A DNA stretch of 64,000 nt from contig NZ_JANKOF010000001.1 in the NCBI RefSeq assembly GCF_024655565.1, positions 124,001 to 188,000 on the forward strand. Direction: 5' to 3'. Position 1 is the stretch's first letter, and each line of letters opens with the position of its first letter. A program made the position numbers and the translations under genes. Below are positions 16,557-24,404 of the stretch, one piece after another. This stretch comes from Nitratireductor sp. ZSWI3. GTDB lineage: Bacteria; Pseudomonadota; Alphaproteobacteria; Rhizobiales; Rhizobiaceae. Under the pieces are notes generated by a model. The model saw nothing but the letters and a program-made list of their open reading frames with translations. It was not told the DNA's origin and did no database searches.

Positions 16557-17491
16557 TCGAGCCCCTCCAGATAGGTGGCGATCGCCGCGAGCTCGTCTGG
16601 CTCCAGGTTGCGATAGGCCGGCATCAGATTGTCGGGCTTGATGTGCTGGTTCTCGCGGATCCAGCGCGCGAAAGCCTCGGCATCATTGGCCATCGTGCCC
16701 GCGGCGAGCGAATGGCGCCCGCCGACATGGGTGAGATCGGGGCCGATCGTACCTGCGGCCTCGGTTCCTCGAACCGTATGGCACCCGCCGCAGCCGTTCT
16801 CCAGAAACAGGGTTTCGCCGCGCCGTGCCGTCGCGCTCGACGGGCTCTTCGCCGGCTCGGCCTCCGAACGCAGCCAGGCGTCGTATTCCTCCGCCGGCAT
16901 CGCGACGACGAAAAAGGACATCAACGCATGGGCACCGCCGCAATATTCGGCGCACTGGCCGCGGCTGATGCCGGGTTCGGTGGCCTCGACCGTGAGGGTG
17001 TTGGTGCGGCCAGGAATCATGTCGAGCTTGCCGGCAAGCTTGGGGGCCCAGAAGCTGTGGATCACATCGTCCGTCGTCAGCTGCAGCGCGACCGGCCGCC
17101 CGACCGGCAGCCGCAGTTCGTTGGCGCTCGCAACGTGCGTGCCGCTGGGCGTCGTGTAGTCGACCTTCCACCACCAGCGCTTGCCGATGATGGCGATCGG
17201 CGGGCCCTCGACGCGGGAAGCCCGCGAAGCCCCCGCCTCCATGACCACGAGCCCATAGCCGAGCAGCCCGGAAAGGAGGATGATCGGCAGGACGATGCCG
17301 CCGCCGTAGACGAGCCATTCGCGACCGAGCCGCTCGCGCCAGGCGGCAGGCCCCCACATGGCGGCGGCGATCAGGATCAGCACCAGAAGCATAATCGCGG
17401 CGCTTAGGCCGGTAACGGCGAGCAGAAGGTCATACACCGCGCCGGCCTCGCGCCCGGCCGGCCGCAGAGCCGATTGAAGGTCGCCATTCAT
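16553..17491 (-). CDS. Cytochrome c oxidase subunit II with fused C-terminal cytochrome c domain
   Basis: The 312-residue protein has two N-terminal membrane helices (from LLAVTGLSAAIMLLVLILIA and WLVYGGGIVLPIILLSGLLG). The periplasmic CuA cupredoxin domain has VIHSFWAPKLAGK and CAEYCGGAHALM (both Cys, Glu, His and Met ligands present). A cytochrome c module follows with GCGGCHTV and the distal Met in NLMPAYRNL. The fused haem makes it caa3-like, accepting electrons from a soluble or membrane cytochrome c. The start ATG at 17491 overlaps the upstream cytochrome stop by four bases. Confidence 0.94.
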   Translation of the reverse strand: MNGDLQSALRPAGREAGAVYDLLLAVTGLSAAIMLLVLILIAAAMWGPAAWRERLGREWLVYGGGIVLPIILLSGLLGYGLVVMEAGASRASRVEGPPIAIIGKRWWWKVDYTTPSGTHVASANELRLPVGRPVALQLTTDDVIHSFWAPKLAGKLDMIPGRTNTLTVEATEPGISRGQCAEYCGGAHALMSFFVVAMPAEEYDAWLRSEAEPAKSPSSATARRGETLFLENGCGGCHTVRGTEAAGTIGPDLTHVGGRHSLAAGTMANDAEAFARWIRENQHIKPDNLMPAYRNLEPDELAAIATYLEGLD

Positions 17492-18597
17492 CGACCGCCT
17501 CCCGGCGCTTCGCCCTCGTTGCCCGCCCTTCCCGGACGGTCGGAGGCGGCGAAATAGGCGGCAACGTCGTCCATGTCGTCGGGTGTCAGGCGCCGCGCGA
17601 CGGTCGCCATCACCGCGCCGAAGGCGGTTTTGTCGCGAACGCCGGATTGGAAAAGCCGCAACTGCGTGAGGATGTAATCGGCGGACAGGCCGTGAAGCCG
17701 TGGGAATTGCGTCGAGGCGCCCTTTCCATGGCACGCCAGGCAGGGCGGCACCTGCGCATCGGGCCGCCCCGACGTTGCAATGACCCGTCCCCGCCCGACT
17801 TCGCCACCAGTGGGCCGACCGCGGTCGCTCGCAACGGGTTCGCTCGCAAAATGGGCTGCAAGCCGCTCGATCGCGGCGTCGTCGAGCGCCGCGGCGAGTG
17901 GCTCCATCATTCCGCTTTGGCGTTCACCCGAGCGGTATTCCAGCAGGGCCCGCCTCAGATAGGCGCGGGGCTGCCCGGCAAGCGCCGGTGCCGTGTCCGC
18001 GACGGGTTCGCGCTCGCCATCCCCATGACACGCCGAGCACAGCTTCGGATCGCCGTTCCGGATTGCGCCGATGGCGCCGGCATGGCGGGCGTAGTCCTGC
18101 GGCTTCATCCCCGGAAGCCGGCGCAGAAACGCGACGAGCGGCCACACCTCGTCTTTCCTGCCATGTCCCGCCCAGGCCGGCATCCCCGTGAATTTGAGCC
18201 CATTCTCGACGATCCATGCAAGCTCTCCTGGCTTCCATTTGGAGACCGCGCCGGCAAGATCCGGCGGCGCCGGATACATCTGCTGCATGATCGGTTTTCT
18301 CGGATCGCCGGGCGCCCCGTGGCACGGCGCACAGCCGAGTTCGAAATGCCGTGCACCGAGCTTCACGAAATCCTCCCGGTCCAGATCTGCCGGAGGATCG
18401 TTCCGGCTGTGTGCGGCGATGGAGCGGTTGAGCGCCAATTTGATGAGACGCTCCGTGACGGCGAAATGCTTCACGGTGGCCGAGACGTTGTAGAGGCCCG
18501 AGACGATAACGAAGGCGGCAACCAGGATCCCCGCGGCTGCGAAGATCACCAACCAGAAGAGCCCTCCTCGCCAGCTCAGATCCTGCGGAAGACGCAT
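17488..18597 (-). CDS. Membrane-anchored triheme cytochrome c
   Basis: This 369-residue protein has one N-terminal anchor (FWLVIFAAAGILVAAFVIVS) and three haem-binding motifs in the periplasmic part: GCAPCHG, LCSACHG and PCLACHG. Each is followed by cytochrome c-like helices with Met ligands (for example GMPAWAGHGRKDE). It probably passes electrons to the CuA/haem c subunit encoded next; the reading frames overlap by four bases. The frame is open far upstream through the CtaG-like gene, but the ATG at 18597 gives a proper signal anchor. No close named family beyond cytochrome c class I. Confidence 0.88.
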   Translation of the reverse strand: MRLPQDLSWRGGLFWLVIFAAAGILVAAFVIVSGLYNVSATVKHFAVTERLIKLALNRSIAAHSRNDPPADLDREDFVKLGARHFELGCAPCHGAPGDPRKPIMQQMYPAPPDLAGAVSKWKPGELAWIVENGLKFTGMPAWAGHGRKDEVWPLVAFLRRLPGMKPQDYARHAGAIGAIRNGDPKLCSACHGDGEREPVADTAPALAGQPRAYLRRALLEYRSGERQSGMMEPLAAALDDAAIERLAAHFASEPVASDRGRPTGGEVGRGRVIATSGRPDAQVPPCLACHGKGASTQFPRLHGLSADYILTQLRLFQSGVRDKTAFGAVMATVARRLTPDDMDDVAAYFAASDRPGRAGNEGEAPGGGR

Positions 18598-18599
18598 GC

Positions 18600-19172
18600 T
18601 CACGGCTCCGGCCGGCCAAGACGCCACCCGTTGGCGCGTTCTTCCGCCATGAACCACCGGCGGACGATGACGATGCTGCCGAGCACGTAGGTGAGCGGAC
18701 AGGCGATGACCATGATCATGCCCGCCGTCTGCTGATCGGCGAGTCCCGAACCCGCCGGCATGCCGGTGTGCAGCATGACCGGTCCGTACAGGGTGCGCGG
18801 AGCGAAAACGAGCAGGATGCCGAGCAGGCAGAACAGCTTGCCGGTCACCAGCATTGCCGCGACCGCATGCCAGGGGGGTCGCTCTACGTTGCCGATGATC
18901 GCCTGCCAGAAGAGAAGCGCCGAAAGGAACAGGGAAACATGCATCGCCATGCCGATGAGCGGCGCGGAGGCGGCGGCTTCCATCGCCGCCGGAACGTGCC
19001 AGCCCCAGAGGAATGCGATCTGCAGACCGGCGGCAGCAAACGGGCCGACCGGCGGTGGACCATTTTGATCCCTTGCCCGAAACCAGCCGTATGCGAGCGC
19101 CGGCGCCAGCAGATTCATCGCCAGGATGTGCAAGGCCATGTGTCTTGCGAGCTCGCCGCTGAGGTCCACCAT
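18600..19172 (-). CDS. CtaG-like caa3 oxidase assembly protein
   Basis: The 190-residue protein has about five membrane helices and the family pattern HMALHILAMNLLAPALAYGW near the N-terminus, FLWGWHVPAAMEAA, and QQTAGMIMVIACPLTYVLGS near the end, with conserved His residues that could handle copper. It fits the Caa3_CtaG family (PF09678 type), here shorter than Bacillus CtaG (about 300). It is the first gene of the oxidase operon and ends two bases before the triheme cytochrome start. A copper-delivery role is inferred from family and location. Confidence 0.82.
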   Translation of the reverse strand: MVDLSGELARHMALHILAMNLLAPALAYGWFRARDQNGPPPVGPFAAAGLQIAFLWGWHVPAAMEAAASAPLIGMAMHVSLFLSALLFWQAIIGNVERPPWHAVAAMLVTGKLFCLLGILLVFAPRTLYGPVMLHTGMPAGSGLADQQTAGMIMVIACPLTYVLGSIVIVRRWFMAEERANGWRLGRPEP

Positions 19173-19248
19173 GACGGGTCAACGACGAGGCCGGCCTATT
19201 GTTCCTCCGCGCCTGCCGGTGTCTCCGGCGCGGGCGATGCATGGCGTT

Positions 19249-19869
19249 TCAGGGCGACTTGCGCCCGAGCATCGAGCGCTCGATGGCCCGGCGGGCGGCG
19301 CGCGATCGGATCTGCGTCGCCGTGAAAGTGCGCGGCGCCAGGATCGGGCAATCGCCATGGTTTCCGAGTTCGAAGGTGCGAAAGGCCGCGACGGGAGAAT
19401 CCTGCGCGGTGTATGTGGCGACGACGGTGACGGTGACCTCGCAGACCGGGTCCGTCACGCCGGTGGTCTTCCTGGCCCGGTCGATGAGGCGCTCGTAGGT
19501 GCCGATGTCGATCCATTCGCCGCTTTTCAACGGCCCCTGGAACCACTGCGGTCGCGGGTCGCCGCCACTGCTCACCTCCAGGTCGAGCTCGCTCAGCGAG
19601 CAGCGGTGGCGTGTCACCCTATCGCCGTCGGTCCGGCAGCCGAGGTCGGTGACGACGGCTTCGATATAGACCGGTTCCGCGCTCATGTTGGCGATCAGGC
19701 AATGGGCCTTCAGGGTGTGGCCCGCACCGCGATTGATGAGAATTTTCGGGCGCAGGCGATAACGATAGCTGCTCAAAAGAAGCTGGAAATAGAGCGTCCA
19801 GATGACCAGCGTAAGAACGCTGGCGAGTGCGCTCACCTGACCGTGGTTCTGTTGCAGCCATGCCCACAT
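19249..19869 (-). CDS. Membrane-anchored hypothetical protein, 206 residues
   Basis: One N-terminal membrane helix (SALASVLTLVIWTLYFQLLL) precedes a probably cytoplasmic beta-rich domain with KAHCLIANMSAEPVYIEAVV, three further cysteines and a basic C-terminal helix (SRAARRAIERSMLGRKSP). I recall similar proteins in rhizobia but no assigned function. It ends 76 bases upstream of the oxidase operon in the same direction, so partial co-transcription is possible. No stress-type promoter seen. Confidence 0.72.
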   Translation of the reverse strand: MWAWLQQNHGQVSALASVLTLVIWTLYFQLLLSSYRYRLRPKILINRGAGHTLKAHCLIANMSAEPVYIEAVVTDLGCRTDGDRVTRHRCSLSELDLEVSSGGDPRPQWFQGPLKSGEWIDIGTYERLIDRARKTTGVTDPVCEVTVTVVATYTAQDSPVAAFRTFELGNHGDCPILAPRTFTATQIRSRAARRAIERSMLGRKSP

Positions 19870-19942
19870 GGATCAGTCTCGCTGGTGTTGGATCGGACCT
19901 AACCGCGCTGCCCACCATCAGTTCCGATACGGGCGATCCCTG

Positions 19943-20503
19943 TCAGGCGGGCCGGCTGAGATAGGCGGAACCGGCGAGGCAGAACCGCCATTTCCTGTCG
20001 ACCGCCTTCGTGATGCCGATCCTCGGCGAGGCGACCACCGGGGCCTTCGGCCGTCCTGCCGCGATCGCCATCGGCGTTCCGTCGATGGGCATCCCGTCGC
20101 AGTCGCGATCGATGCCCAGCGCCTGGCACAGCCGTCCCGGTCCTGCGCACAGAAGCCGCACATTCGTGCCGTCCCGTCGCCGCGCCATCGTCTCGATGCC
20201 GAGCAATGGCTCGATGGCGCGGACGAGGACCGCCGAGCCGGCTTCGCAGACCACGTTGAAGCACCAGTGAATGCCGTAGGAGCGATAGACATAGGCGTGC
20301 CCGGACGGTCCGAACATTGCTGCGTTTCGCGCGGTCGGGCCGCGAAAACTGTGCGAGGCGGGGTCGTCCCGGGTATAGGCCTCCGTCTCGACGATCGCGC
20401 CGCCGATGCCCTGCATGGTCAGCCTGGCGCCGATGAGCTCGCGCGCCACAACGGGCGCGGGGCGTTGAAAGAAGTCCTGCGGCAGGGTTTCAGGTGAAAG
20501 CAA
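19943..20503 (-). CDS. DNA-3-methyladenine glycosylase (AAG/Mpg family)
   Basis: This 186-residue base-excision enzyme removes alkylated and deaminated purines. Family motifs are ARELIGARLT, the catalytic Glu in GAIVETEAYTRDDPASHSF, GPSGHAYVYRSYGIHWCFNV and LCAGPGRLCQALGI. The start is TTG at 20503, as no ATG precedes the conserved LPQDFFQRP segment. The next plus-strand gene encodes topoisomerase IB, making a small DNA-maintenance pair transcribed apart. Confidence 0.92.
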   Translation of the reverse strand: MLSPETLPQDFFQRPAPVVARELIGARLTMQGIGGAIVETEAYTRDDPASHSFRGPTARNAAMFGPSGHAYVYRSYGIHWCFNVVCEAGSAVLVRAIEPLLGIETMARRRDGTNVRLLCAGPGRLCQALGIDRDCDGMPIDGTPMAIAAGRPKAPVVASPRIGITKAVDRKWRFCLAGSAYLSRPA

Positions 20504-20606
20504 GTCGAGGCCCCGATGAATTGCAACTGGAGCGCCGGAACAAATCCGCCCGCTGCGGCTTTGTAGCGGCAGCCCCGCTTTGCGTCAGCCCAACCGAAAA
20601 CCGCGC

Positions 20607-21677
20607 ATGAAACCCATGGATCCAAACATCGCCTCGGCCCCGTCGATCCCGGCCGTCGGCGATGCCGAGCGGCGCGTGGGACTCGTTCACATGAGCGACG
20701 ACGAGGACGGCATTCGCCGGCGTCGGTGCGGCCGAGGATTTTCCTACATACTGCCGGGCGGGGGGCGGGTAAAGGATGAGCCGACACTCTCCCGCATCCG
20801 TGCGCTCGCCATCCCGCCCGCCTGGACGGACGTCTGGATATCGCCGGTGGCGGAGGGGCACATCCAGGCAACCGGGCGCGATCAGCGCGGGCGCAAGCAG
20901 TATCGCTACCATCCGGGCTGGATCGCTATGCGCGACGAGGCGAAGTTCGCCAGCCTTGTCCGCTTCGCGGAAGCGTTGCCGGCGATCCGGGCCCGCGTCG
21001 ATGCCGACCTTGGCCGGCGCGGCATGCCGCGGGAGAAGGTGCTGGCTTCGATCGTCAGGCTGCTCGACAGGACGCTGATCCGCATCGGCAACGACAGCTA
21101 TCGCCGCGACAACCACAGCTTCGGTCTTACCACCCTGTCGGCGCGCCACGTGGAGGTGGACGGCGCCTCCATCCGGTTCGCATTCCGCGGCAAATCCGGA
21201 CGCGAATGGAAGCTGAAGCTCGTCGATCGCCGCATCGCGCGCGTCGTCGCCGCGATCGAGGACCTGCCCGGCCAGAAGCTTTTCCAGTATGTCGACAATG
21301 GCGACCGGCTTCCGGTTCATTCTCACGACGTCAACGACTATATACGAGACGCCGGGGGAGAGGATTTCACCTCCAAGCATTTCCGCACATGGGCGGCCAC
21401 CAGCCTTGCCGCCGTTCTCCTGGCGCAGACCGAATGCCCGCCGGGCGAGCGCGAGCAGGCGCGCTGCATCAACGGCGTCCTCGATCATGTCGCGCGCGAG
21501 TTGCGCAACACCCGCGCGGTCTGCCGCAAGGGCTACGTCCACCCGGCCGTGCTGGAAGCCTGGACGGCGGGCACGCTGACGCCGGCGATGGCGCGCCTGA
21601 GGAAGCGTTTCCGAAAGCCGCTGAAGGGGCTCGACCTGCAGGAGTCCCTGGTCTTGCGCTGGCTGAAGGCGCAATAG
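20607..21677 (+). CDS. DNA topoisomerase IB (poxvirus/bacterial type)
   Basis: This 356-residue enzyme relaxes supercoils by transient 3'-phosphotyrosyl cleavage. N-terminal part: GIRRRRCGRGFSYILPGG and IPPAWTDVWISP. Core: GRDQRGRKQYRYHPGW with the catalytic Arg and Lys, FRGKSGREW, TSKHFRTWAATSLAA with His/Arg, and the nucleophile Tyr in AVCRKGYVHPAV. ATG at 20607 or 20616 are both possible. Bacterial IB enzymes are often found in stress-tolerant soil bacteria. Confidence 0.93.
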   Translation: MKPMDPNIASAPSIPAVGDAERRVGLVHMSDDEDGIRRRRCGRGFSYILPGGGRVKDEPTLSRIRALAIPPAWTDVWISPVAEGHIQATGRDQRGRKQYRYHPGWIAMRDEAKFASLVRFAEALPAIRARVDADLGRRGMPREKVLASIVRLLDRTLIRIGNDSYRRDNHSFGLTTLSARHVEVDGASIRFAFRGKSGREWKLKLVDRRIARVVAAIEDLPGQKLFQYVDNGDRLPVHSHDVNDYIRDAGGEDFTSKHFRTWAATSLAAVLLAQTECPPGEREQARCINGVLDHVARELRNTRAVCRKGYVHPAVLEAWTAGTLTPAMARLRKRFRKPLKGLDLQESLVLRWLKAQ

Positions 21678-21694
21678 CCAGAACGGGCACGACA

Positions 21695-21719
21695 GGAACA
21701 TTTCAACATTCCGGCCGTT
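21695..21719 (+). promoter_or_regulatory. Consensus EcfG-type promoter upstream of the secreted Cys protein
   Basis: GGAAC (21695-21699), exactly 16 bases, CGTT (21716-21719): a full match to the general-stress signature, 27 bases before the ATG at 21747 with GAGGA in between. Confidence 0.75.
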
Positions 21720-21746
21720 TGTCCAAAGGGGATAGAGGACGCCACG

Positions 21747-22064
21747 ATGATCAGCTTCCTGCGTTTGCAAAATCTTCTCCCGCTCACCGCGCTGGTTCTG
21801 GCGGTTCCGGTCAGTGCACATGAAGCGCCGTCCGGCTGGAATTATCCCATGGAGTGCTGCTCGAACCGCGATTGCCAGCAGATACCGGCAAACGACGTGA
21901 TCGAGCGCTCCGAGGGCTACCTCGTGAAACCCACCGGAGAAACCCTTTCCTACACGGATTCCCGGCTGCGCAAGTCGCCCGATGGCGTCTATCACCTGTG
22001 CGCCGTCAAGCGCGTGAGCAACCTCCACACCATCTGCCTGTTCGTTCCACCGCAATCGTTCTGA
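21747..22064 (+). CDS. Small secreted cysteine-containing protein, 105 residues
   Basis: It has a signal peptide (hydrophobic core LLPLTALVLAVPVSAHEAP, cleavage probably after VSA) followed by an 80-residue mature domain with five Cys, three clustered in the block PMECCSNRDCQQIPANDVIE, and others in HLCAVKR and HTICLFV. This pattern, from memory, is widespread as a hypothetical periplasmic protein in Hyphomicrobiales. The cysteines likely form disulfides in the periplasm. A perfect EcfG-type promoter sits upstream. Function unknown. Confidence 0.82.
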   Translation: MISFLRLQNLLPLTALVLAVPVSAHEAPSGWNYPMECCSNRDCQQIPANDVIERSEGYLVKPTGETLSYTDSRLRKSPDGVYHLCAVKRVSNLHTICLFVPPQSF

Positions 22065-22065
22065 C

Positions 22066-22098
22066 GAAAAAGAGAACCGGTCGTTTGACCGGTTCTCT
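22066..22098 (-). terminator. Rho-independent terminator between convergent genes
   Basis: A perfect 12-bp stem (AGAGAACCGGTC / GACCGGTTCTCT, 22071-22098) with a GTTT loop. Read on the minus strand it ends in a T-run (complement of the AAAAA at 22066-22070), so it best terminates the leftward DUF3008 transcript; the plus strand lacks a T-run but would share the hairpin. Confidence 0.75.
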
Positions 22099-22179
22099 GC
22101 GGCTTGCGCCGCGTCCGGCGGCAGACGGCGGGGTTTGGGGGGAAGAAACGCCTGCCGGCCGGGATTCCTCGCTCCGGCT

Positions 22180-22368
22180 CTAATCGTCGGAGGCGTGCTG
22201 TGGCTTTCCTTTGCGCTTGCCGGAGGCGAGCTCTTCCAGCTCGCTCTCGGTCATGGATTTTTCCATGCTCTTCGACGCGCCCTTCAGCTCGCTCTTCTTC
22301 TTCTCGCCGCGCTTGGCGGCGAGCGCTGCGCCGGCCGCCATCTGTTGAGCCTTCGATTTTGCAGGCAT
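22180..22368 (-). CDS. DUF3008 family small basic protein
   Basis: This 62-residue protein is almost canonical for DUF3008: MPAKSKAQQMAAGAALAAKR at the start, followed by GEKKKSELKGASKSMEKSMT and a basic end (KRKGKPQHASDD). It is highly charged and probably disordered or helical on binding. The start at 22368 matches the family; longer in-frame versions would add unconserved residues. Function unknown; homologues are common in alpha- and gammaproteobacteria. Leftward terminator lies 80 bases downstream. Confidence 0.88.
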   Translation of the reverse strand: MPAKSKAQQMAAGAALAAKRGEKKKSELKGASKSMEKSMTESELEELASGKRKGKPQHASDD

Positions 22369-22465
22369 GACCGTTTCCTTTCCTGTCGCGGTTGCCGTCA
22401 CGATTGCGCATCACGGCGTCTTCGCCGGTGCCGATGCTTACCATCTCCGCCGTGTTCGGTGCGGG

Positions 22466-23134
22466 TCACATGTCCGGGCGATCCATGCTCGATGCCTGGA
22501 TCCGCAGGTTGTTCTGGGTGTGCCGCACGCCGCTGACGGAATCCGCGCAATCCTCGGCGCGCCTTTTCTCGAAGCGGTCGGCGACGGTGCCCGACAAGGT
22601 CACCTCGCCTTGGTCGACGGTGACCTCGATGTCGCTGGCATCCAGCATGCCGTCTTCCGCCAGCCGGTCGTTCACATCCTCGTGCACGCGCTCGTCGGAG
22701 CGGACATAACCTTTCGGGCCCTTGCCGCGATGCCGGTCCCGCCAGCGCCGCTGCTCAGCCTCCTCGTCGCCGAACCAGGACGAGACCTCGTCCGACGCCC
22801 GGTCCCAGAAATCACGCTCGCCATAGTCGCTCCGGTAGGGGCGCCCACCATATCTTCCGCCGTATCCCCCACCATATCCAAGAGAGGGGCGGGCCGGATA
22901 CAGCCCGCGCGCCGGCCAGCCGTAATAGGAGTAGGGGGCGCCGTATCCCTGGCCATAACGCCGACGCCCATAGACGTCGCCCGGATAATGCTCGCGATGG
23001 GCAGGCGGTGGCGGTGCGGCGGTCTCTTCGCTCCACCATGCGCCCCCCGTCGGCTCTGCATATTGATCGCGCCCACCGGGCCCATCCGGCTGCTGCCGCG
23101 GTGGATCCTGTTCCCATTGTCTTTCATAAGCCAT
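22466..23134 (-). CDS. BON-domain protein with Tyr/Gly/Arg-rich N-terminal half
   Basis: The 222-residue protein has no signal peptide. Residues 1-130 are low-complexity, rich in Gly, Tyr, Arg and Pro (many GYG/RYG repeats), likely disordered. After a segment SSWFGDEEAEQRRWRDRHRG, the C-terminal 75 residues form a BON domain (HEDVNDRLAEDGMLDASDIE, GEVTLSGTVADRFEKR, DCADSVSGVRHTQNNLRI). BON domains bind phospholipids or envelope proteins (as in OsmY), fitting osmotic stress. Cytoplasmic rather than periplasmic versions of this SWFGDEEA-BON type are frequent in rhizobia. Confidence 0.85.
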   Translation of the reverse strand: MAYERQWEQDPPRQQPDGPGGRDQYAEPTGGAWWSEETAAPPPPAHREHYPGDVYGRRRYGQGYGAPYSYYGWPARGLYPARPSLGYGGGYGGRYGGRPYRSDYGERDFWDRASDEVSSWFGDEEAEQRRWRDRHRGKGPKGYVRSDERVHEDVNDRLAEDGMLDASDIEVTVDQGEVTLSGTVADRFEKRRAEDCADSVSGVRHTQNNLRIQASSMDRPDM

Positions 23135-23172
23135 TTGCCGCTCCTGTCGTGCTGATTTCGTCTACCGCCCCT

Positions 23173-23197
23173 AACTTGGCGGTATCGGATTTGTTCA
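23173..23197 (-). promoter_or_regulatory. Weak EcfG-type promoter candidate for the BON gene
   Basis: On the minus strand TGAAC (23197-23193), 16 bases, AGTT (23176-23173), 38 bases before the ATG at 23134. One mismatch in each box. Confidence 0.35.
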
Positions 23198-23239
23198 GCC
23201 GGACAGCGCAATTTGTCGTCGCGGATCTGGAGGGTCGCC

Positions 23240-23419
23240 TCAGTCCAGATCGCGGATGAATCGCGCCTCTTGCTCGAGGACCCGCGCGACCTCTTCTGCC
23301 GCGAGATGCGTCAGCATCAGACTGATGCAGCACTCGAGATAAGTGATCGACGAGCGGCGCAGATAGTCTTCCGTGACCTTCTTCGACATATGGTCCAGTT
23401 GCTTTCGGGGAACCGTCAT
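23240..23419 (-). CDS. Small helical protein, 59 residues
   Basis: The ATG at 23419 overlaps the stop of the 57-residue gene upstream by four bases, so translation is probably coupled. The product is mostly helical with a Leu/Ala-rich centre (YLECCISLMLTHLAAEEVAR) and a charged end (LEQEARFIRDLD), with a vicinal Cys pair. Soluble or peripheral. No family known to me; below the usual gene-calling length. Confidence 0.6.
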   Translation of the reverse strand: MTVPRKQLDHMSKKVTEDYLRRSSITYLECCISLMLTHLAAEEVARVLEQEARFIRDLD

Positions 23420-23589
23420 CGTCTTGCCTTGACATGCCGCACTGGTTGGTCGACTTCGTCCGGGTTGGGCACCGGCACCTCGTCCGGCAGCCGTTCCGGT
23501 TCGGGCTCCGTGACGGGCCGCGGTGTTGGCCCGGGCGCCGGCGTCGGCTTGGGTGGTGTCTGCGGCACGGGCTCGGGAGTTCCTGCCAT
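23416..23589 (-). CDS. Small proline-rich protein, 57 residues
   Basis: The ATG at 23589 follows AGAAAGGA at a suitable distance; another in-frame ATG two codons earlier is too close to it. The protein is about one-third proline with PEP/PTP/PVPNP repeats (TPPKPTPAPGPTPRPV), acidic in its second half and ending RHVKARR. Extended and disordered. It lies just downstream of sodC in the same direction, 46 bases after its stop, and overlaps the following gene. Confidence 0.6.
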   Translation of the reverse strand: MAGTPEPVPQTPPKPTPAPGPTPRPVTEPEPERLPDEVPVPNPDEVDQPVRHVKARR

Positions 23590-23635
23590 GGCCATATCCT
23601 TTCTGGCGCCTGTCGAGCGACCTCGACCTCCGCGC

Positions 23636-24154
23636 TCAGGGCTTCGGTTCGAGAACCCCGCACGCCAGGCGGTCACCGGCTTCGCCCGATGGTTGCGATG
23701 TATAATCGTCGGCCTTCGCGTGCAGCACGACTGCCGCCCCGTCCTGGTCGAGGAGGCGTTCCTCGCCATCCTGACCGAGATTGAAGCCGCGGGTGAAGAA
23801 CTCCGCTTCGACCACGCCGTCGGACCCGGCATGCACATTGGGAAAGTCGCCGGGATGCGGCCCGCCCTCAGCCTTGATGCCGTGCTGCTCACCACGAGCA
23901 AGGTGGCCGCCGGCGGACTCGAAGCCTGAGCCCGGATCGCAGGCGCCGGTTTCGTGCACGTGAAAGCCGTGCGGTCCCTCCGGCACGCCCTTCGCCGAGA
24001 CGATCACATGGACCACGCCGGATGCGGCCTCCCTCATTTCGACATTGCCGACGATGCCTTCGCCTTTCAGCTCCGCCGTTGCGGTGTCTCCCTCGGCCGC
24101 TTGTGCGGCGGCCAACGGGATGACGAGGACGCAAGAAAGGACGATTCGCTTCAT
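23636..24154 (-). CDS. sodC: Periplasmic Cu,Zn superoxide dismutase
   Basis: This 172-residue enzyme converts superoxide to peroxide and oxygen in the periplasm. It has a signal peptide (IVLSCVLVIPLAAAQAAEG), metal ligands in GPHGFHVHETGACDP, GEQHGIKAEGGPHPGDFPNV and a C-terminal LDQDGAAVVLHAKADDY, and the disulfide Cys pair (GACDP and RLACGVLEP). Length and motifs are complete for bacterial SodC. A weak stress-type promoter lies upstream. Confidence 0.95.
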   Translation of the reverse strand: MKRIVLSCVLVIPLAAAQAAEGDTATAELKGEGIVGNVEMREAASGVVHVIVSAKGVPEGPHGFHVHETGACDPGSGFESAGGHLARGEQHGIKAEGGPHPGDFPNVHAGSDGVVEAEFFTRGFNLGQDGEERLLDQDGAAVVLHAKADDYTSQPSGEAGDRLACGVLEPKP

Positions 24155-24201
24155 GTCTGCTCTCCATGCCGGTTCGTGGCGCTGTCGCCGATTGCTTGCC
24201 G

Positions 24202-24226
24202 AACAAATGGTCCGCGTAAATGTTCT
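24202..24226 (-). promoter_or_regulatory. Weak EcfG-type promoter candidate for sodC
   Basis: On the minus strand AGAAC (24226-24222), 16 bases, TGTT (24205-24202), 47 bases before the sodC ATG at 24154. One mismatch in the -35 box. Confidence 0.4.
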
Positions 24227-24231
24227 GCTGG

Positions 24232-24372
24232 TCACGCAAGCTCCGGTTGCGCAGCGGCGGGAACGGGCAGAGGCACGTCGACAACCTCCATCCTCTGCGG
24301 CGCTGCGACCACTGCAGCTTTCATCGTTTCCGCCGAGACGGCGGCGGGTTTCTGGAGCAGGGTCAGTCCCAT
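24232..24372 (-). CDS. Very small protein, 46 residues, under a consensus stress promoter
   Basis: The ATG at 24372 is preceded by GAGAGGAGA eight bases upstream and by a perfect GGAAC-N16-CGTT promoter 32 bases upstream, strong support for a real gene. The product starts MGLTLLQKPAAV, then SAETMKAAVVAAPQRMEVVD, then a Pro/Val/Ala end. The middle resembles the N-terminal strand of zinc-type alcohol dehydrogenases (MKAxVxxAPxxxEVxDVPxP), so it may be a new small gene formed from, or a remnant of, such an enzyme; the similarity may also be chance. Confidence 0.6.
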   Translation of the reverse strand: MGLTLLQKPAAVSAETMKAAVVAAPQRMEVVDVPLPVPAAAQPELA

Positions 24373-24404
24373 CTGGCGTCTCCTCTCGGGCATCTCCGCA
24401 ACCG

